This document shows positions 1 to 10,411 of a stretch of 64,000 bases of DNA, in pieces (position 1 is the first letter of the stretch; each line of letters opens with the position of its first letter). The stretch comes from Rhodoferax ferrireducens (GTDB lineage: Bacteria; Pseudomonadota; Gammaproteobacteria; Burkholderiales; Burkholderiaceae_C). A program made the position numbers and the translations under genes. The stretch spans positions 29,186-93,185 of the forward strand of contig MTEI01000013.1 of the NCBI GenBank assembly GCA_002083775.1. Reading direction: 5' to 3'. A model generated the notes under the pieces. That model made no database searches. It saw nothing but the letters and a program-made list of their open reading frames with translations, and had not been told where the DNA came from.

Positions 1-38
1 CAGGACGAGGCCAAACACCCATGCGCGAGTGCTAGAAC

Positions 39-890
39 ATGCAGACCATGCCATTGGATCTCTCCCAAAAGCTCGCCAGCGCGGTTGACAAAATGCCTGC
101 TTTTCCCAGAAGTGTGGAAAAAATCCTGCAACTCACCCGGGATGTCAATTGCACTCCCAAAGACATCGTGCAAGTCATTGACAAAGATCCGGTGGTTACC
201 GTCAAGATCCTGAAGGTGGTCAATTCCGCCTACTACAGCCTGCCCCGGCAAATCACATCGGTCAATCATGCGGTGGTGTATCTGGGCTTCAACACCATCA
301 AAAACCTGGCGCTGGGCATTGCTGCCATCGGCATGATGCCCAAACACAATGCCGCTGGCTTTGATGTGGACCAGTACCTGCTGCACTCCCTGTCCACCGC
401 AGGCATCGCCAGAAAACTGGCCACACAAACCGGGGACGCTGACCCGATGGACTGTTTCATTGCCGGCTTGCTGCACGATTTTGGCAAGGTGGTGTTTGCC
501 CAGTTTCTGCCTCAGGAGTTTCGCCAAGCGCTGGTGCTCAGCCAATCAGACGGCTCGTCGCTTCACGAGGCCTTGCGAAAGATTGTGGGCGTTGACCATG
601 CTGTGGTGGGTGCCATGCTGGTAGAAAAATGGCGCTTTGCGCCCGAGTTGATCAACACCATCTCCCACCAATACGATGCCGACCAGCTCGACACCGGTTT
701 GTTTGCCTGCGTGTTCACCGCCAACCAGATCAGCAAGCAGCTGGGTTTCGGATTTGGTGGCAACCCCTGCATTCACCCCTTACCCGAACGGGTGGCGCGG
801 CGCGTGGGTGGTACCCTTGATGAGGTCATTGCCTCATCAGACGAGTGGAACGTGGCGTTTGAAGACGCCAAATTGTTTGCCAAGATATGA
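39..890 (+). CDS. HDOD-domain signalling protein
   Basis: This 283-residue cytoplasmic protein is built almost wholly of an HDOD domain (about residues 15-210), a degenerate HD-phosphohydrolase fold used as a signalling or scaffold module. Visible family marks are VNSAYYSLP (61-69), the hydrophobic run after YLGFNTIKNL, and the HDFGK segment at 146-150. No receiver, GGDEF or EAL domain is attached, so it is a stand-alone HDOD protein whose partner cannot be read from the sequence. The stop lies 10 bases before the next gene, so it probably shares a transcript with the MBL-fold hydrolase and the NAD(P)HX repair gene. A second ATG three codons in is an equally possible start. Confidence 0.85.
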   Translation: MQTMPLDLSQKLASAVDKMPAFPRSVEKILQLTRDVNCTPKDIVQVIDKDPVVTVKILKVVNSAYYSLPRQITSVNHAVVYLGFNTIKNLALGIAAIGMMPKHNAAGFDVDQYLLHSLSTAGIARKLATQTGDADPMDCFIAGLLHDFGKVVFAQFLPQEFRQALVLSQSDGSSLHEALRKIVGVDHAVVGAMLVEKWRFAPELINTISHQYDADQLDTGLFACVFTANQISKQLGFGFGGNPCIHPLPERVARRVGGTLDEVIASSDEWNVAFEDAKLFAKI

Positions 891-900
891 CAGGCGCATC

Positions 901-1788
<888 letters not shown>

Positions 1789-1791
1789 ACC

Positions 1792-3246
1792 GTGCGCAAA
1801 ATCACCCCCGGCACCCGCCACCCCTTGTTCGGGGTTGATCAGACCCGGCGCATCGAAGTTTCTGCCGCAGAAAATTTGCCACCCCACACGCTGATGCAGC
1901 GCGCCGGACTGGCAGTAGCGCGCTTGGCGCTGGCTGTCGCACCCCACGCCCAGCGCATCTGGATCGCCTGCGGCCCGGGCAACAATGGCGGCGACGGCCT
2001 GGAGGCCGCCATTCACCTACAGCGCTGGGGCAAGCAGCCGGTGGTGACCTGGTTGGGTGATGTGCAGAAGGTGCCACCTGACACCGCTGCCGCCTATCAG
2101 CAGTTGATGGACGCCGGGATCGCCATCGAGGCCCATCCCAGCGGCAACTTTGACCTGTGTATTGACGCCCTACTGGGCATTGGCGGCCAGCTGCGCGAAC
2201 CATATGGCCAGATGGCCGACTGGGTCCGGCACATCAATGCCAGCGGTGCGCCAGTGTTGTCTGTGGACACACCCACCGGCCTGCACGCCGACACTGGCCA
2301 AACCACCAAGCTGCATGTGCAGGCCAGCCATACCCTGAGTCTGCTGACGCTCAAACCAGGGCTGTTCACCGCCAACGGGCGCGACGCAATTGGCACCCTC
2401 TGGCTGGACACGCTGGGCCTGGCACCCGGTACCTGGGCTGAGTGCGAACTCACCGCCTGGCTCAACGAAAAGCCGAGCCAGGCGACGCGGCCCCACGCAT
2501 CGCACAAAGGCAGTTATGGCGATGTGGCGGTGATAGGTGGTGCCCCGGGCATGACCGGCGCCGCGCTGCTGGCTGCCTCGGCGGCATTGCACGCAGGCGC
2601 GGGCCGGGTGTTTGTCGGCTTGCTCGATGACCATGCCATGACGGTTGACGTTCAGCAGCCCGAACTGATGTTTCGCCCGGTCAGTTCGCTGGAGTTATCC
2701 CGCCTGACCGTGGTCTGCGGCTGTGGTGGCGGTCAGGCCGTGGCACAGGTCTTGTTGGCCGTCTTGGGCTCATCAGCCCCCGTCGTCCTTGATGCTGATG
2801 CTATTAATATAATTGCTGAAAACTCCAGCTTGCAGACCGCTCTGGTGGCCCGGAGCACACGGAAATCGGTCACCGTGCTGACGCCACACCCGTTGGAGGC
2901 CGCACGCCTGCTGGGTAAAACGGTGCATCAAGTGCAGCATGATCGACTGTCAGCAGTGACCGATTTGGCCCATCGATTTGCCTGCACGGTGGTGCTGAAA
3001 GGCTCAGGTACCCTCATTGCCAGCCCCGGGCAAATACCAGTGATCAACCCAACCGGCAACGCCCGGCTGGCCACGGCAGGCACAGGTGATGTCTTGGCCG
3101 GGATGTTGGGCGCACAACTGGCAGCAGGTCACACCGGGTTTGAGGCCGCCCGTCGGGCGGTCTATCGGCATGGTGAATTGGCGGATGCCTGGCCGGAGCA
3201 GAGGCCTTTGACGGCGGGCACCCTGGCCATAGCATGGGGCACCTGA
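1792..3246 (+). CDS. nnr: Bifunctional NAD(P)HX epimerase / ADP-dependent dehydratase
   Basis: This 484-residue fusion repairs hydrated NADH and NADPH. The N-terminal YjeF-type domain (about 1-210) epimerises the hydrate and carries GPGNNGGDGLEAA and DALLGIG. The C-terminal ribokinase-like domain (about 225-480) removes water using ADP and shows GSYGDVAVIGGAPGMTGA, DADA, VLTPHPLEAARLLG, VVLKGSGT and GTGDVLAG, whose aspartate is the expected catalytic residue. The start is GTG, three bases after the preceding stop, and homology begins almost at once. The length matches the usual bacterial fusion. It acts in the cytoplasm as a housekeeping metabolite-repair enzyme. Confidence 0.95.
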   Translation: MRKITPGTRHPLFGVDQTRRIEVSAAENLPPHTLMQRAGLAVARLALAVAPHAQRIWIACGPGNNGGDGLEAAIHLQRWGKQPVVTWLGDVQKVPPDTAAAYQQLMDAGIAIEAHPSGNFDLCIDALLGIGGQLREPYGQMADWVRHINASGAPVLSVDTPTGLHADTGQTTKLHVQASHTLSLLTLKPGLFTANGRDAIGTLWLDTLGLAPGTWAECELTAWLNEKPSQATRPHASHKGSYGDVAVIGGAPGMTGAALLAASAALHAGAGRVFVGLLDDHAMTVDVQQPELMFRPVSSLELSRLTVVCGCGGGQAVAQVLLAVLGSSAPVVLDADAINIIAENSSLQTALVARSTRKSVTVLTPHPLEAARLLGKTVHQVQHDRLSAVTDLAHRFACTVVLKGSGTLIASPGQIPVINPTGNARLATAGTGDVLAGMLGAQLAAGHTGFEAARRAVYRHGELADAWPEQRPLTAGTLAIAWGT

Positions 3247-3328
3247 TGTGGCCCTGGGCGCGTTCTGCAACGGCCCACAGTAGTTACCCACGAGGCCATG
3301 ACATCACGCCCTACACAGCATCCAAACT

Positions 3329-3389
3329 ATACTTAATATAGCTATCAGCCCTTTACGCATAAGGGCTAGAGGCCGATTTCTTATATAAA
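3329..3389. repeat. Dispersed hairpin repeat, family A
   Basis: Intergenic copy between the convergent nnr and SDR genes. It contains ATAGCTATCAGCCC, a short loop, AAGGGCTAGAGGCC and an AT-rich tail with TTATA. GCCCTT and AAGGGC pair as a stem. The same pattern recurs at least ten times in this window. Confidence 0.7.
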
Positions 3390-4148
3390 CTAACCGCGCC
3401 CGGCAAAGGGCATGTTGGTGGCCATCACGGTGTGAAACATCACGTTGGCACTGAGTGGCAAATTGGCCATGTACAACACAGATTGCCCGACCACAGCCAC
3501 ATCCATCACTGGCTCCACGGCAACCTGACCGTTGGCCTGCAAGATACCGGCCTGCATTTTTTGCGTCATGTCGGTGGCGGCGTTGCCGATGTCGATCTGC
3601 CCCACGGCGATGTTGTATTTGCGCCCGTCCAGCGAGGCGGTCTTGGTCAGGCCGGTCACTGCGTGTTTGGTGGCGGTGTACGCGATGGAATTGGGCCGAG
3701 GCGTGGTGGCGGAGATCGAACCATTGTTGATGATGCGCCCGCCCTGCGGCGTTTGCGCCTTCATCACCCGGAACGCCTGGCGCAGGCACAAAAACATGCC
3801 GGTCAGGTTCACGTCCACCACGGCTTGCCACTGGGCCAGCGTCAGGTCTTCCAGCAACACACCCGGTGCGCTGATGCCCGCGTTGTTGAACAATACGTCA
3901 ACCCGGCCAAAGGCGTTTAGCGCGGCGTCAAACAGCGCCACCACCGAGGCCTCGTCCGCCACATCAGTGGGCACCACCAGAGTGCGCTCAGGTGCGCCAC
4001 CGATCGCCGCCACCTCAGACAGCGCCTGCGCACGTCGGCCAGCCAGCACCACGCGGTAACCATCCTGCAGCAAAGCCAGCGCCGCCGCCTTGCCAATACC
4101 GGACCCGGCACCCGTAACCACGGCAACTTTTGAGTGTTGATACATCAT
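3390..4148 (-). CDS. SDR-family oxidoreductase
   Basis: This 252-residue protein is a classical short-chain dehydrogenase/reductase. It has the Rossmann [10 protein letters not shown] motif near the N terminus, NNAG after strand 4, and the catalytic Ser...Tyr-x-x-x-Lys set as NGSIS followed by YTATKH. It reduces or oxidises a carbonyl/alcohol with NAD(P)(H), but the substrate cannot be told from sequence. It is a monocistronic gene convergent with nnr and bounded on both sides by family A repeats. MM at the start leaves two adjacent possible starts, and no convincing ribosome binding site is visible. Confidence 0.88.
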   Translation of the reverse strand: MMYQHSKVAVVTGAGSGIGKAAALALLQDGYRVVLAGRRAQALSEVAAIGGAPERTLVVPTDVADEASVVALFDAALNAFGRVDVLFNNAGISAPGVLLEDLTLAQWQAVVDVNLTGMFLCLRQAFRVMKAQTPQGGRIINNGSISATTPRPNSIAYTATKHAVTGLTKTASLDGRKYNIAVGQIDIGNAATDMTQKMQAGILQANGQVAVEPVMDVAVVGQSVLYMANLPLSANVMFHTVMATNMPFAGRG

Positions 4149-4152
4149 TTTT

Positions 4153-4192
4153 TTATAGCAACCTACGCTTTATTCATATGGGCTAGCGCCTA
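4153..4192. repeat. Dispersed hairpin repeat, family A (diverged)
   Basis: A diverged copy with TATAGCAACCTACGCTTTA and ATGGGCTAGCGCC, lying between the SDR start and the rnr stop. Its left-hand end slightly overlaps the last codons of rnr. Confidence 0.45.
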
Positions 4193-6474
4193 CTTTTACG
4201 GCTTTTATCTTTGGATTTGGCCGCTGCAGGTGAGCGCCGGGCAGATGGCGCTCCGGGCACAGACGGCCTGGGCGCGCGCGCCAGTGGCTCAGAAATTTTG
4301 CGGCTGCGCCGACCCGAAGGCAAAGCATCTGAATCAGCATCAAACACCGTGCGCTCGTTGCCGTCACCCTTGTCCTTGATTGCGCGCGACACCAGCGCCT
4401 CACCCTCCTGCACCAGCCTGAAGTCAATGCGCCGCCCGTCCAGATCCACCCGGCTGACCTGCACCCGCACCCGGGTGCCCAGTGCGTATCGCATGCCAGT
4501 GCGCTCGCCGCGCAACTCCTGGCGCGCTTCGTCAAAGCGGTAATACTCACCGCCGAGCTCGGTGATGTGCACCAGACCTTCCACATACATCGCGTCCAGC
4601 GTGACAAACAGGCCAAAGGTGGTGACCGAACTGACCACACCGCCAAACTCCTCGCCCAGGTGCTCACGCATGTATTTGCATTTGAGCCAGGCTTCCACAT
4701 CGCGGCTGGCTTCGTCGGCGCGGCGCTCGTTGGCGCTGCAATGCAGACCGGCCGACTGCCAGGCCAACATGTCAGCACTCAGCTTGCGCGGCTTTTGACC
4801 GGGCTCGGCCACCTTGGAGGCCAGATTTTTCTCTAGCCGCTTCGATAGTTTGGCGTGCGCCTCACCCGGGGTGGGCAAGACTGGCAGGGCGTATTTGGTC
4901 TTGGCCAGAATTGCCTTGATGACCCGATGCACCAACAGATCAGGGTAGCGCCGGATCGGGCTGGTGAAATGTGTGTAGGCCTCAAACGCCAGGCCAAAGT
5001 GGCCACTGTTGACGGGTGTGTAGATCGCCTGCTGCATGGAGCGCAGCAGCATCGAATGGATCTGCGCCGCATCCGGCCGGTCTTTGGTGGCGTTGGCAAT
5101 CGCCTGGAACTCACCCGGTGATGGATCGTCGCTGATGGTCAGGCCCACGCCGGTGATCTTCAAGTAATTGCGCAGCACCTCTTTTTTCTCGGGCGTCGGG
5201 CCTTCGTGCACGCGGTACAGACCGGCGTGTTTGCTCTGGGCGATGAAATCTGCGCTGCAGACGTTGGCCGCCAGCATGGCTTCTTCGATCAGCTTGTGCG
5301 CGTCGTTGCGGGTGCGCGGCACGATTTTTTCGATGTGCCCGGCCTCGTCACAAACGATCTGCGTCTCGACCGTTTCAAAGTCCACCGCACCACGTCGCGC
5401 GCGCGACTTGAGCAGCGCGTGGTACACGTCATGCAGGTTGATCAGGTCACCAATGCGGTCTTTGCGCTTGAGCGCTTCCGGCCCACGGGTGTTGGACAGA
5501 ATCGCCGCCACCTCGGTGTAGGTGAAGCGCGCGTGGCTGAACATCACCGCCGGGTAAAACTGGTAGGCCGAGACTTCACCGTCTTCAGACACCAGCATAT
5601 CGCAGACCATGCACAGCCGTTCCACGTCAGGGTTCAGCGAACACAAGCCGTTGGACAGCTTCTCGGGCAGCATCGGAATGACGCGGCGCGGAAAATACAC
5701 GCTGGTGGCGCGGTCGTAGGCATCCACATCGATGGCCGAGCCATTTTCCACGTAGTGGCTCACATCGGCAATCGCAACCAGCAGGCGCCAGCCGGAGGTG
5801 GCCGCCCTGCCCTTGCCGATTTTGGTCGGTTCACAGTAAACAGCGTCATCAAAGTCACGCGCGTCTTCGCCGTCAATGGTGACCAGCGGCACATCGGTCA
5901 AGTCCACGCGTTGGCGTTTGTCCTGCGGGCGCACCTTGTCGGGCAGAGCACGCGCCTGGGCAATGCAGGCTTCTGTGAACTCATGCGGCACGCTGTACTT
6001 GCGCACGGCAATTTCGATCTCCATGCCGGGGTCGTCAATCTCACCCAGCACTTCTTTGACACGGCCAATCGGCTGGCCAAACAGCGAAGGTGGTTCGGTC
6101 AGTTCCACCACCACCACTTGCCCTGCCTTGGCCGGGCCGGTGGCGGTTTTGGGAATCATGATGTCCTGCCCGTAGCGCTTGTCTTCGGGGGCCACGATCC
6201 AGATGCCGCTTTCGTGTAGCAGACGGCCAATGATGACCTGGCTGCTGCGCTCCACAATTTCAACCACCCGACCTTCGGGGCGGCCTTTGCGGTCACTGCG
6301 AACGATGCGTACCTTGACGCGATCTTTGTGCAGCACCGCACGCATTTCATTGGGGGGGAGATAAATGTCTGACTCGCCGTCGTCGCGGGTCACAAAGCCG
6401 TGGCCATCGCGATGACCTTGCACGACACCTTCAACTTCTTCCAGCAACGCGCTGGTTTGCTTACTATTTTTGAT
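4183..6474 (-). CDS. rnr: Ribonuclease R
   Basis: RNase R is a processive 3'-5' exoribonuclease that degrades structured RNA. The sequence shows an N-terminal cold-shock-type segment (GHRDGHGFV), the RNB catalytic domain with DGEDARDFDDAVY, which supplies the Mg-binding aspartates, then HFTSPIRRYPDLLVHR, an S1 domain (FGLFVTLDAMYVEGLVH) and a basic Lys/Arg/Ser tail. The N-terminal winged-helix domain of many RNase R proteins is absent. The start is unclear: the frame is open to a GTG at 6525, but that lies inside the antisense tRNA-Leu. An in-frame ATC at 6474 sits six bases after a strong AGGAAAGAAAGG ribosome binding site and is used here. A TTG at 6447 is the other choice. Confidence 0.9.
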   Translation of the reverse strand: MKNSKQTSALLEEVEGVVQGHRDGHGFVTRDDGESDIYLPPNEMRAVLHKDRVKVRIVRSDRKGRPEGRVVEIVERSSQVIIGRLLHESGIWIVAPEDKRYGQDIMIPKTATGPAKAGQVVVVELTEPPSLFGQPIGRVKEVLGEIDDPGMEIEIAVRKYSVPHEFTEACIAQARALPDKVRPQDKRQRVDLTDVPLVTIDGEDARDFDDAVYCEPTKIGKGRAATSGWRLLVAIADVSHYVENGSAIDVDAYDRATSVYFPRRVIPMLPEKLSNGLCSLNPDVERLCMVCDMLVSEDGEVSAYQFYPAVMFSHARFTYTEVAAILSNTRGPEALKRKDRIGDLINLHDVYHALLKSRARRGAVDFETVETQIVCDEAGHIEKIVPRTRNDAHKLIEEAMLAANVCSADFIAQSKHAGLYRVHEGPTPEKKEVLRNYLKITGVGLTISDDPSPGEFQAIANATKDRPDAAQIHSMLLRSMQQAIYTPVNSGHFGLAFEAYTHFTSPIRRYPDLLVHRVIKAILAKTKYALPVLPTPGEAHAKLSKRLEKNLASKVAEPGQKPRKLSADMLAWQSAGLHCSANERRADEASRDVEAWLKCKYMREHLGEEFGGVVSSVTTFGLFVTLDAMYVEGLVHITELGGEYYRFDEARQELRGERTGMRYALGTRVRVQVSRVDLDGRRIDFRLVQEGEALVSRAIKDKGDGNERTVFDADSDALPSGRRSRKISEPLARAPRPSVPGAPSARRSPAAAKSKDKSRKSRR

Positions 6475-6479
6475 ATACT
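6474..6479 (+). promoter_or_regulatory. -10 element of the tRNA-Leu promoter
   Basis: TATACT lies 19 bases before the mature tRNA 5' end, as expected for a sigma-70 -10 box. The -35 region is weak. The box overlaps the likely rnr translation start on the other strand. Confidence 0.5.
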
Positions 6480-6497
6480 GCCTTTCTTTCCTGAAAT

Positions 6498-6582
<85 letters not shown>

Positions 6583-6633
6583 ATATAAATGAAATCTGAT
6601 TCGTTTTGATGTCAAAAATCAGATGGGTTTGAA

Positions 6634-6667
6634 CAAAAGGCTGCTGTAAAAACAGTAGCCTTTTTGT
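6634..6667. terminator. Rho-independent terminator between tRNA-Leu and rimO
   Basis: AAAGGCTGCTG and CAGTAGCCTTTTT form a hairpin with an A-rich loop and a T run on the + side. The A run on the left makes it usable in both directions, so it can end the tRNA and, on the other strand, rimO. Confidence 0.8.
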
Positions 6668-6693
6668 TTGGGAAAACGCTGTCAACGTGGGTG

Positions 6694-8088
6694 TCAAAAC
6701 GGCTGCGCAATCAGGTCATGGCCCTGAGCCTGAACAATTCGCGCCTTGGTAAATTCACCCACCTTGAGCGTCTTGCTGATTTTCTCAGGCGGCAACAATT
6801 TCACCGTGCCATCAATCTCTGGCGCATCGGCATAAGTGCGGCCCAAGCCTCCTTTTTTGCCCAGCCCTGGCGCATGGTCCACCAAAATCTGCATCGTGGC
6901 ACCCACGCGCTGTTGCAGCTTGGCGGCTGACACCGCTTCGGCCACAGCCATGAAAGCCGCACGGCGCTCTTCGCGCACCACCTCGGGCAACAAGCCCGGC
7001 AAATCGTTGGCCGTCGCACCCTTGACCGGACTGTAGGCAAAACACCCTGCACGGTCAATTTTCGCTTCCTGCATGAAGTTCAGCAGGTGCGCAAACTCTT
7101 CCTCGGTTTCACCCGGAAAGCCGGCAATAAAGGTGCTGCGAATCACGATCTCAGGGCAGGCTTCGCGCCAGCGCTGGATGCGCTCCAGATTTTTCTCGCC
7201 ACTGGCGGGGCGCTTCATGCGTTTGAGCACGTCCGGGTGGCTATGCTGAAACGGCACGTCCAGATACGGCAATACCAGGCCTGAGGCCATCAGCGGCAGA
7301 ATCTCGTCCACGCTCGGGTACGGGTAAACATAGTGCAATCGCACCCAGGCACCATAAGTTTGCGCCATTTCGCCCAGGGTTTGCGTCAACTCGAACAAGC
7401 GGGTTTTGATCGGCTTGCCATTCCAAAACCCGGTGCGGTACTGCACATCCACACCGTAAGCCGAGGTGTCCTGGCTGATCACCAGCAACTCTTTCACGCC
7501 GCCTTCAAACAGGGCTTGCGCCTCTTTGAGCACATCGCCAATCGGCCGCGACACCAGGTCACCGCGCATGGACGGAATGATGCAAAACGTGCAACGGTGG
7601 TTACAGCCTTCGCTGATCTTGATGTAGGCGTAATGCCGGGGCGTGAGTTTGATACCCGCACTGCCAAACGCATTGGGCACCAGGTCCAGAAACGGATCGT
7701 GCGGCTTGGGCAAGTGCAGGTGCACCGCGTCCATCACCTCTTGCGTGGCTTGCGGGCCGGTCACGGCCAGCACGCTGGGATGCATCTGGCGCACCAGATT
7801 GCCACCCGCATCACCGGCTTTGGCACCCAGGCAACCGGTGACGATCACCTTGCCGTTTTCAGCCAGGGCTTCACCAATGGTGTCCAGGCTCTCTTTGACG
7901 GCATCGTCAATGAAACCACAGGTGTTGACGATCACCAGATCGGCACCCTGAAAGGTTTTGACGGTTTGATAACCCTCGGCGCTGAGTTGTGTCAGGATCA
8001 ACTCGGAGTCGGTCAGCGCCTTGGCGCAGCCCAGACTGACAAAACCAACCTTGGGCGCTTGCACCCCTTGCAGAGTCACACTGTTCAT
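6694..8088 (-). CDS. rimO: Ribosomal protein S12 methylthiotransferase RimO
   Basis: This 464-residue radical-SAM enzyme adds a methylthio group to an aspartate of ribosomal protein S12. The N-terminal UPF0004 domain holds Cys21, Cys57 and Cys86, which bind one 4Fe-4S cluster. The radical-SAM motif CNHRCTFC gives Cys162, Cys166 and Cys169 for the second. The RimO-type signature [15 protein letters not shown] and a C-terminal TRAM RNA/protein-binding domain follow. The length is slightly above the usual 440. It is followed leftward by the bidirectional terminator and lies 20 bases after phaR, so the two may be co-transcribed. Confidence 0.96.
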   Translation of the reverse strand: MNSVTLQGVQAPKVGFVSLGCAKALTDSELILTQLSAEGYQTVKTFQGADLVIVNTCGFIDDAVKESLDTIGEALAENGKVIVTGCLGAKAGDAGGNLVRQMHPSVLAVTGPQATQEVMDAVHLHLPKPHDPFLDLVPNAFGSAGIKLTPRHYAYIKISEGCNHRCTFCIIPSMRGDLVSRPIGDVLKEAQALFEGGVKELLVISQDTSAYGVDVQYRTGFWNGKPIKTRLFELTQTLGEMAQTYGAWVRLHYVYPYPSVDEILPLMASGLVLPYLDVPFQHSHPDVLKRMKRPASGEKNLERIQRWREACPEIVIRSTFIAGFPGETEEEFAHLLNFMQEAKIDRAGCFAYSPVKGATANDLPGLLPEVVREERRAAFMAVAEAVSAAKLQQRVGATMQILVDHAPGLGKKGGLGRTYADAPEIDGTVKLLPPEKISKTLKVGEFTKARIVQAQGHDLIAQPF

Positions 8089-8108
8089 GCCTTGCTATTT
8101 TTCAAATG

Positions 8109-8648
8109 TCAGGGGTTGCTTTTGATACCAAAAGCGCCCAGCAACTGCCCGGTTTGTTTGTGCATCTGTTCCTGCATCTGGGAGAGCATATTTTTGGACT
8201 GCTCCAAGCTGCCCCCCAGCATGGCTTGCAACACCGGGGGCTGCAAATTCATAAACTGCGACCACATCTCTGGCGTGAAACCCTTCGATTGCTCTGCAAA
8301 CCGGGTCTGCACATCGATCAGCGACTGGATGTTTTTCTCAAGGTAACCGCCCAGCATGCTTTGCATGGAGTGACCATAAAAGCGAATGAGGCTCTCAAGC
8401 ACCGGGGCGGTAAACATGGGTGAGCCGCTCGCCTCTTCTTCCAGAATGATCTGCAACAGGATGCTGCGCGTGATGTTTTCGCCGGTTTTCACGTCCAGCA
8501 CCTCAAACGGCTCACGCTTCATCACCAGGGCCTTGACCTCGGACAACGTGATGTAGCTGGAGGTGATGGTGTCGTACAACCGACGGTTGGGATACTTCTT
8601 GATGATGCGTTGCGGGCCTTGCTCCGGGGCAGCGATAGCGTTATTCAT
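8109..8648 (-). CDS. phaR: Polyhydroxyalkanoate synthesis repressor PhaR
   Basis: This 179-residue protein matches PhaR, the DNA-binding repressor that senses polyhydroxybutyrate granules and controls phasin genes. The PHB accumulation regulatory domain at the N terminus shows IIKKYPNRRLYDT, YITLSEVKALV and DVKTGENITRSILLQII. The downstream segment has LIRFYGHSMQSMLGGYLE. The C-terminal third is rich in Gln and Met. GGATGACCA before the ATG provides a ribosome binding site. It implies a PHB-storing host, although no pha synthesis genes lie in the window. Confidence 0.95.
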   Translation of the reverse strand: MNNAIAAPEQGPQRIIKKYPNRRLYDTITSSYITLSEVKALVMKREPFEVLDVKTGENITRSILLQIILEEEASGSPMFTAPVLESLIRFYGHSMQSMLGGYLEKNIQSLIDVQTRFAEQSKGFTPEMWSQFMNLQPPVLQAMLGGSLEQSKNMLSQMQEQMHKQTGQLLGAFGIKSNP

Positions 8649-8876
8649 TGGTCATCCTGAGGCTCATCATGAGCACGGTTAAATCACTTGGAACTGATAT
8701 AGATTGTATGAACTGACTACCGGCTGACCTGTCGAGGTTTACCCTTGCAACAGCAGACTCCCAAGCTTCTACATGGTAGCGCTGCACTGCTTTGCCAAGC
8801 AACAAACAAAACAGAAAAGAAACGATTTTTGGATACCAGGTTTTGCGGTCTGAATTTGACATCGTTCAGAAAACCT

Positions 8877-8953
8877 TGGTAGGCGCGATTGGACTCGAAC
8901 CAACGACCCCCACCATGTCAAGGTGGTGCTCTAACCAGCTGAGCTACGCGCCT
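8877..8953 (-). tRNA. tRNA-Val (anticodon GAC)
   Basis: A 77-nt class I tRNA including encoded CCA. The acceptor stem AGGCGCG pairs with CGCGCCT, the D-loop contains AGCTGGTTAGAG, the anticodon loop TTGACAT gives GAC, and the T-arm loop is TTCGAGT. Anticodon GAC reads GUC/GUU valine codons. Confidence 0.97.
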
Positions 8954-9059
8954 GAGATATTCAGGAAAACCGCAAGTATAGCGTCAAAAACTTGGCGGCC
9001 ACGCCATCACGAAGTAGCCTTTTGAAAATTTGGCCGCAAACCGCCCGTTTTCTCACCCC

Positions 9060-10187
9060 TCAAGCCGTGATGTCGCGCCGAGATCGAATGCTGGCAATGA
9101 TGTCTGGTACCTCGAAAACCGCACGATTGGTGATTTGCCGAACCCGCGCCTGAAACGCTGGCAACTGCCTGGTCAACTCATCTACCGCCCCGCTCACTGT
9201 GCGAAAACTGCGACTCACCACGCCAAGCCCGTTTGAACGCACCCAGTCTGTGTTCCAGCGCTCCTGAGGCATGGTCCAGGCATTGCGTGTGGTGATCACC
9301 GGCAAACCCATGTGAATCGCCTCACTCAGGCTGGCCGGGCCGGGTTTGCCCACAAAGAAATCTGCCAAAAACATCCAGTGGTTCACCCCTTCAGTGAAAT
9401 CGACCACGATTCGGGGTGCCCGGCTGGGCATGGCGCGCAGCGCTTGCGCCAGCGCGACATTTCTGCCACACATCAGGATCAAAGGTGTATCCGGCAAACG
9501 GGCTGCGATGCGCTTCATCGTCGCCGAGCCATAGCCGCCAAACATGACAAGGCCCACGGCCTGATCGTCTGGCAAACCCAACTCGCGCCGCCGCGCCGTT
9601 CGGTCCATGGGCACTGGCTGATAAAAAGCCGGGGACAAAATCATCCCAGATGCGCGATGAACACGATCTGGCGCACAACCCGCTGCCAAAGCTTGTGCTG
9701 CGGCATGGTCAGTGCCACACACCACATGCTGCGGCTGATCGGGTTCGATCCAGAAGGCGGGCGGGTGATCGGCCATGTCCGTCAGTACCGTGATAAAGGG
9801 CGTTTGCGGCTGGGTGCGGCGCAGGCTTTCACACAGCGCCCGGTTGAAGTTGGGAATCAACGAGACCACCACATCGGGCCGCGCGCGCTGCCAATAGGGC
9901 TGCAATCGCTTGAGCAAGGCGGGATGACTCAGCCGAATCAGCATCTGAAACACTTTGAGTTCTTGCGCCATACCCAAAGTCAGCCCGTTGGCCAACAGTT
10001 TGTTGTAAAGATCCTCGGGCCGAAAGTGAAAGGTGGCAAAAAAGCGGGCCTGCGGGTCCAGCATGTCCACCAGATTGACCAGACGGACCTCCCACGGGCG
10101 GTCTTGCATGACCTGCTGCAGCGCCTTGGCTGCCGCCCGATGGCCCCCGCCTGCGTTGAAATAGATCAGGTCAATGCGGGTGACCAT
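9060..10187 (-). CDS. GT28-type glycosyltransferase (MGDG-synthase-like)
   Basis: This 375-residue protein resembles the monogalactosyldiacylglycerol synthase / processive diacylglycerol glucosyltransferase branch of family GT28. The N-terminal acceptor-binding domain begins FNAGGGHRAAAKALQ, and the DUF of this branch follows. The C-terminal nucleotide-sugar domain has VMFGGYGSATMKRI and FVGKPGPASLSEAIHMGLPVI, the expected donor-binding loop. It probably acts at the inner face of the inner membrane on a lipid acceptor. Sugar and lipid cannot be set from sequence. It is a single gene, divergent from the SDR at 10412. Confidence 0.78.
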   Translation of the reverse strand: MVTRIDLIYFNAGGGHRAAAKALQQVMQDRPWEVRLVNLVDMLDPQARFFATFHFRPEDLYNKLLANGLTLGMAQELKVFQMLIRLSHPALLKRLQPYWQRARPDVVVSLIPNFNRALCESLRRTQPQTPFITVLTDMADHPPAFWIEPDQPQHVVCGTDHAAAQALAAGCAPDRVHRASGMILSPAFYQPVPMDRTARRRELGLPDDQAVGLVMFGGYGSATMKRIAARLPDTPLILMCGRNVALAQALRAMPSRAPRIVVDFTEGVNHWMFLADFFVGKPGPASLSEAIHMGLPVITTRNAWTMPQERWNTDWVRSNGLGVVSRSFRTVSGAVDELTRQLPAFQARVRQITNRAVFEVPDIIASIRSRRDITA

Positions 10188-10367
10188 GCGGGAGCGCGCG
10201 AGATGTGTGGCATAGGTAAAAATGTGGATGGCGGTTCAGGTCCCCGAAATTTAAGTGGACAGGATGGCAATGGCGTGACAAGCCGTTGACCCTTTTGACC
10301 CAGATCCGTTTGGAGCCGCATCCCGCGCACCCCGGGCTCGGGATGTGGCTTGGGACTGCGGTAATAA

Positions 10368-10389
10368 TTGACGTTTACGTTAACGTCAA
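10368..10389. promoter_or_regulatory. Palindromic operator upstream of the SDR gene
   Basis: Perfect 8-base arms TTGACGTT and AACGTCAA flank TACGTT. The palindrome lies 22 bases before the SDR start, within the likely promoter. It resembles the ACGT-rich sites described for MerR-family LiuR regulators of branched-chain and fatty acyl-CoA degradation in Proteobacteria; that link is inference. Confidence 0.6.
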
Positions 10390-10411
10390 CCAACCAAAAG
10401 GAAACTCTCAC

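Noticed and set aside
8641..8862. 73-codon frame upstream of phaR on the - strand
   Set aside because: It overlaps the phaR start, has no recognisable domain and lies in the phaR leader. It is probably untranslated.
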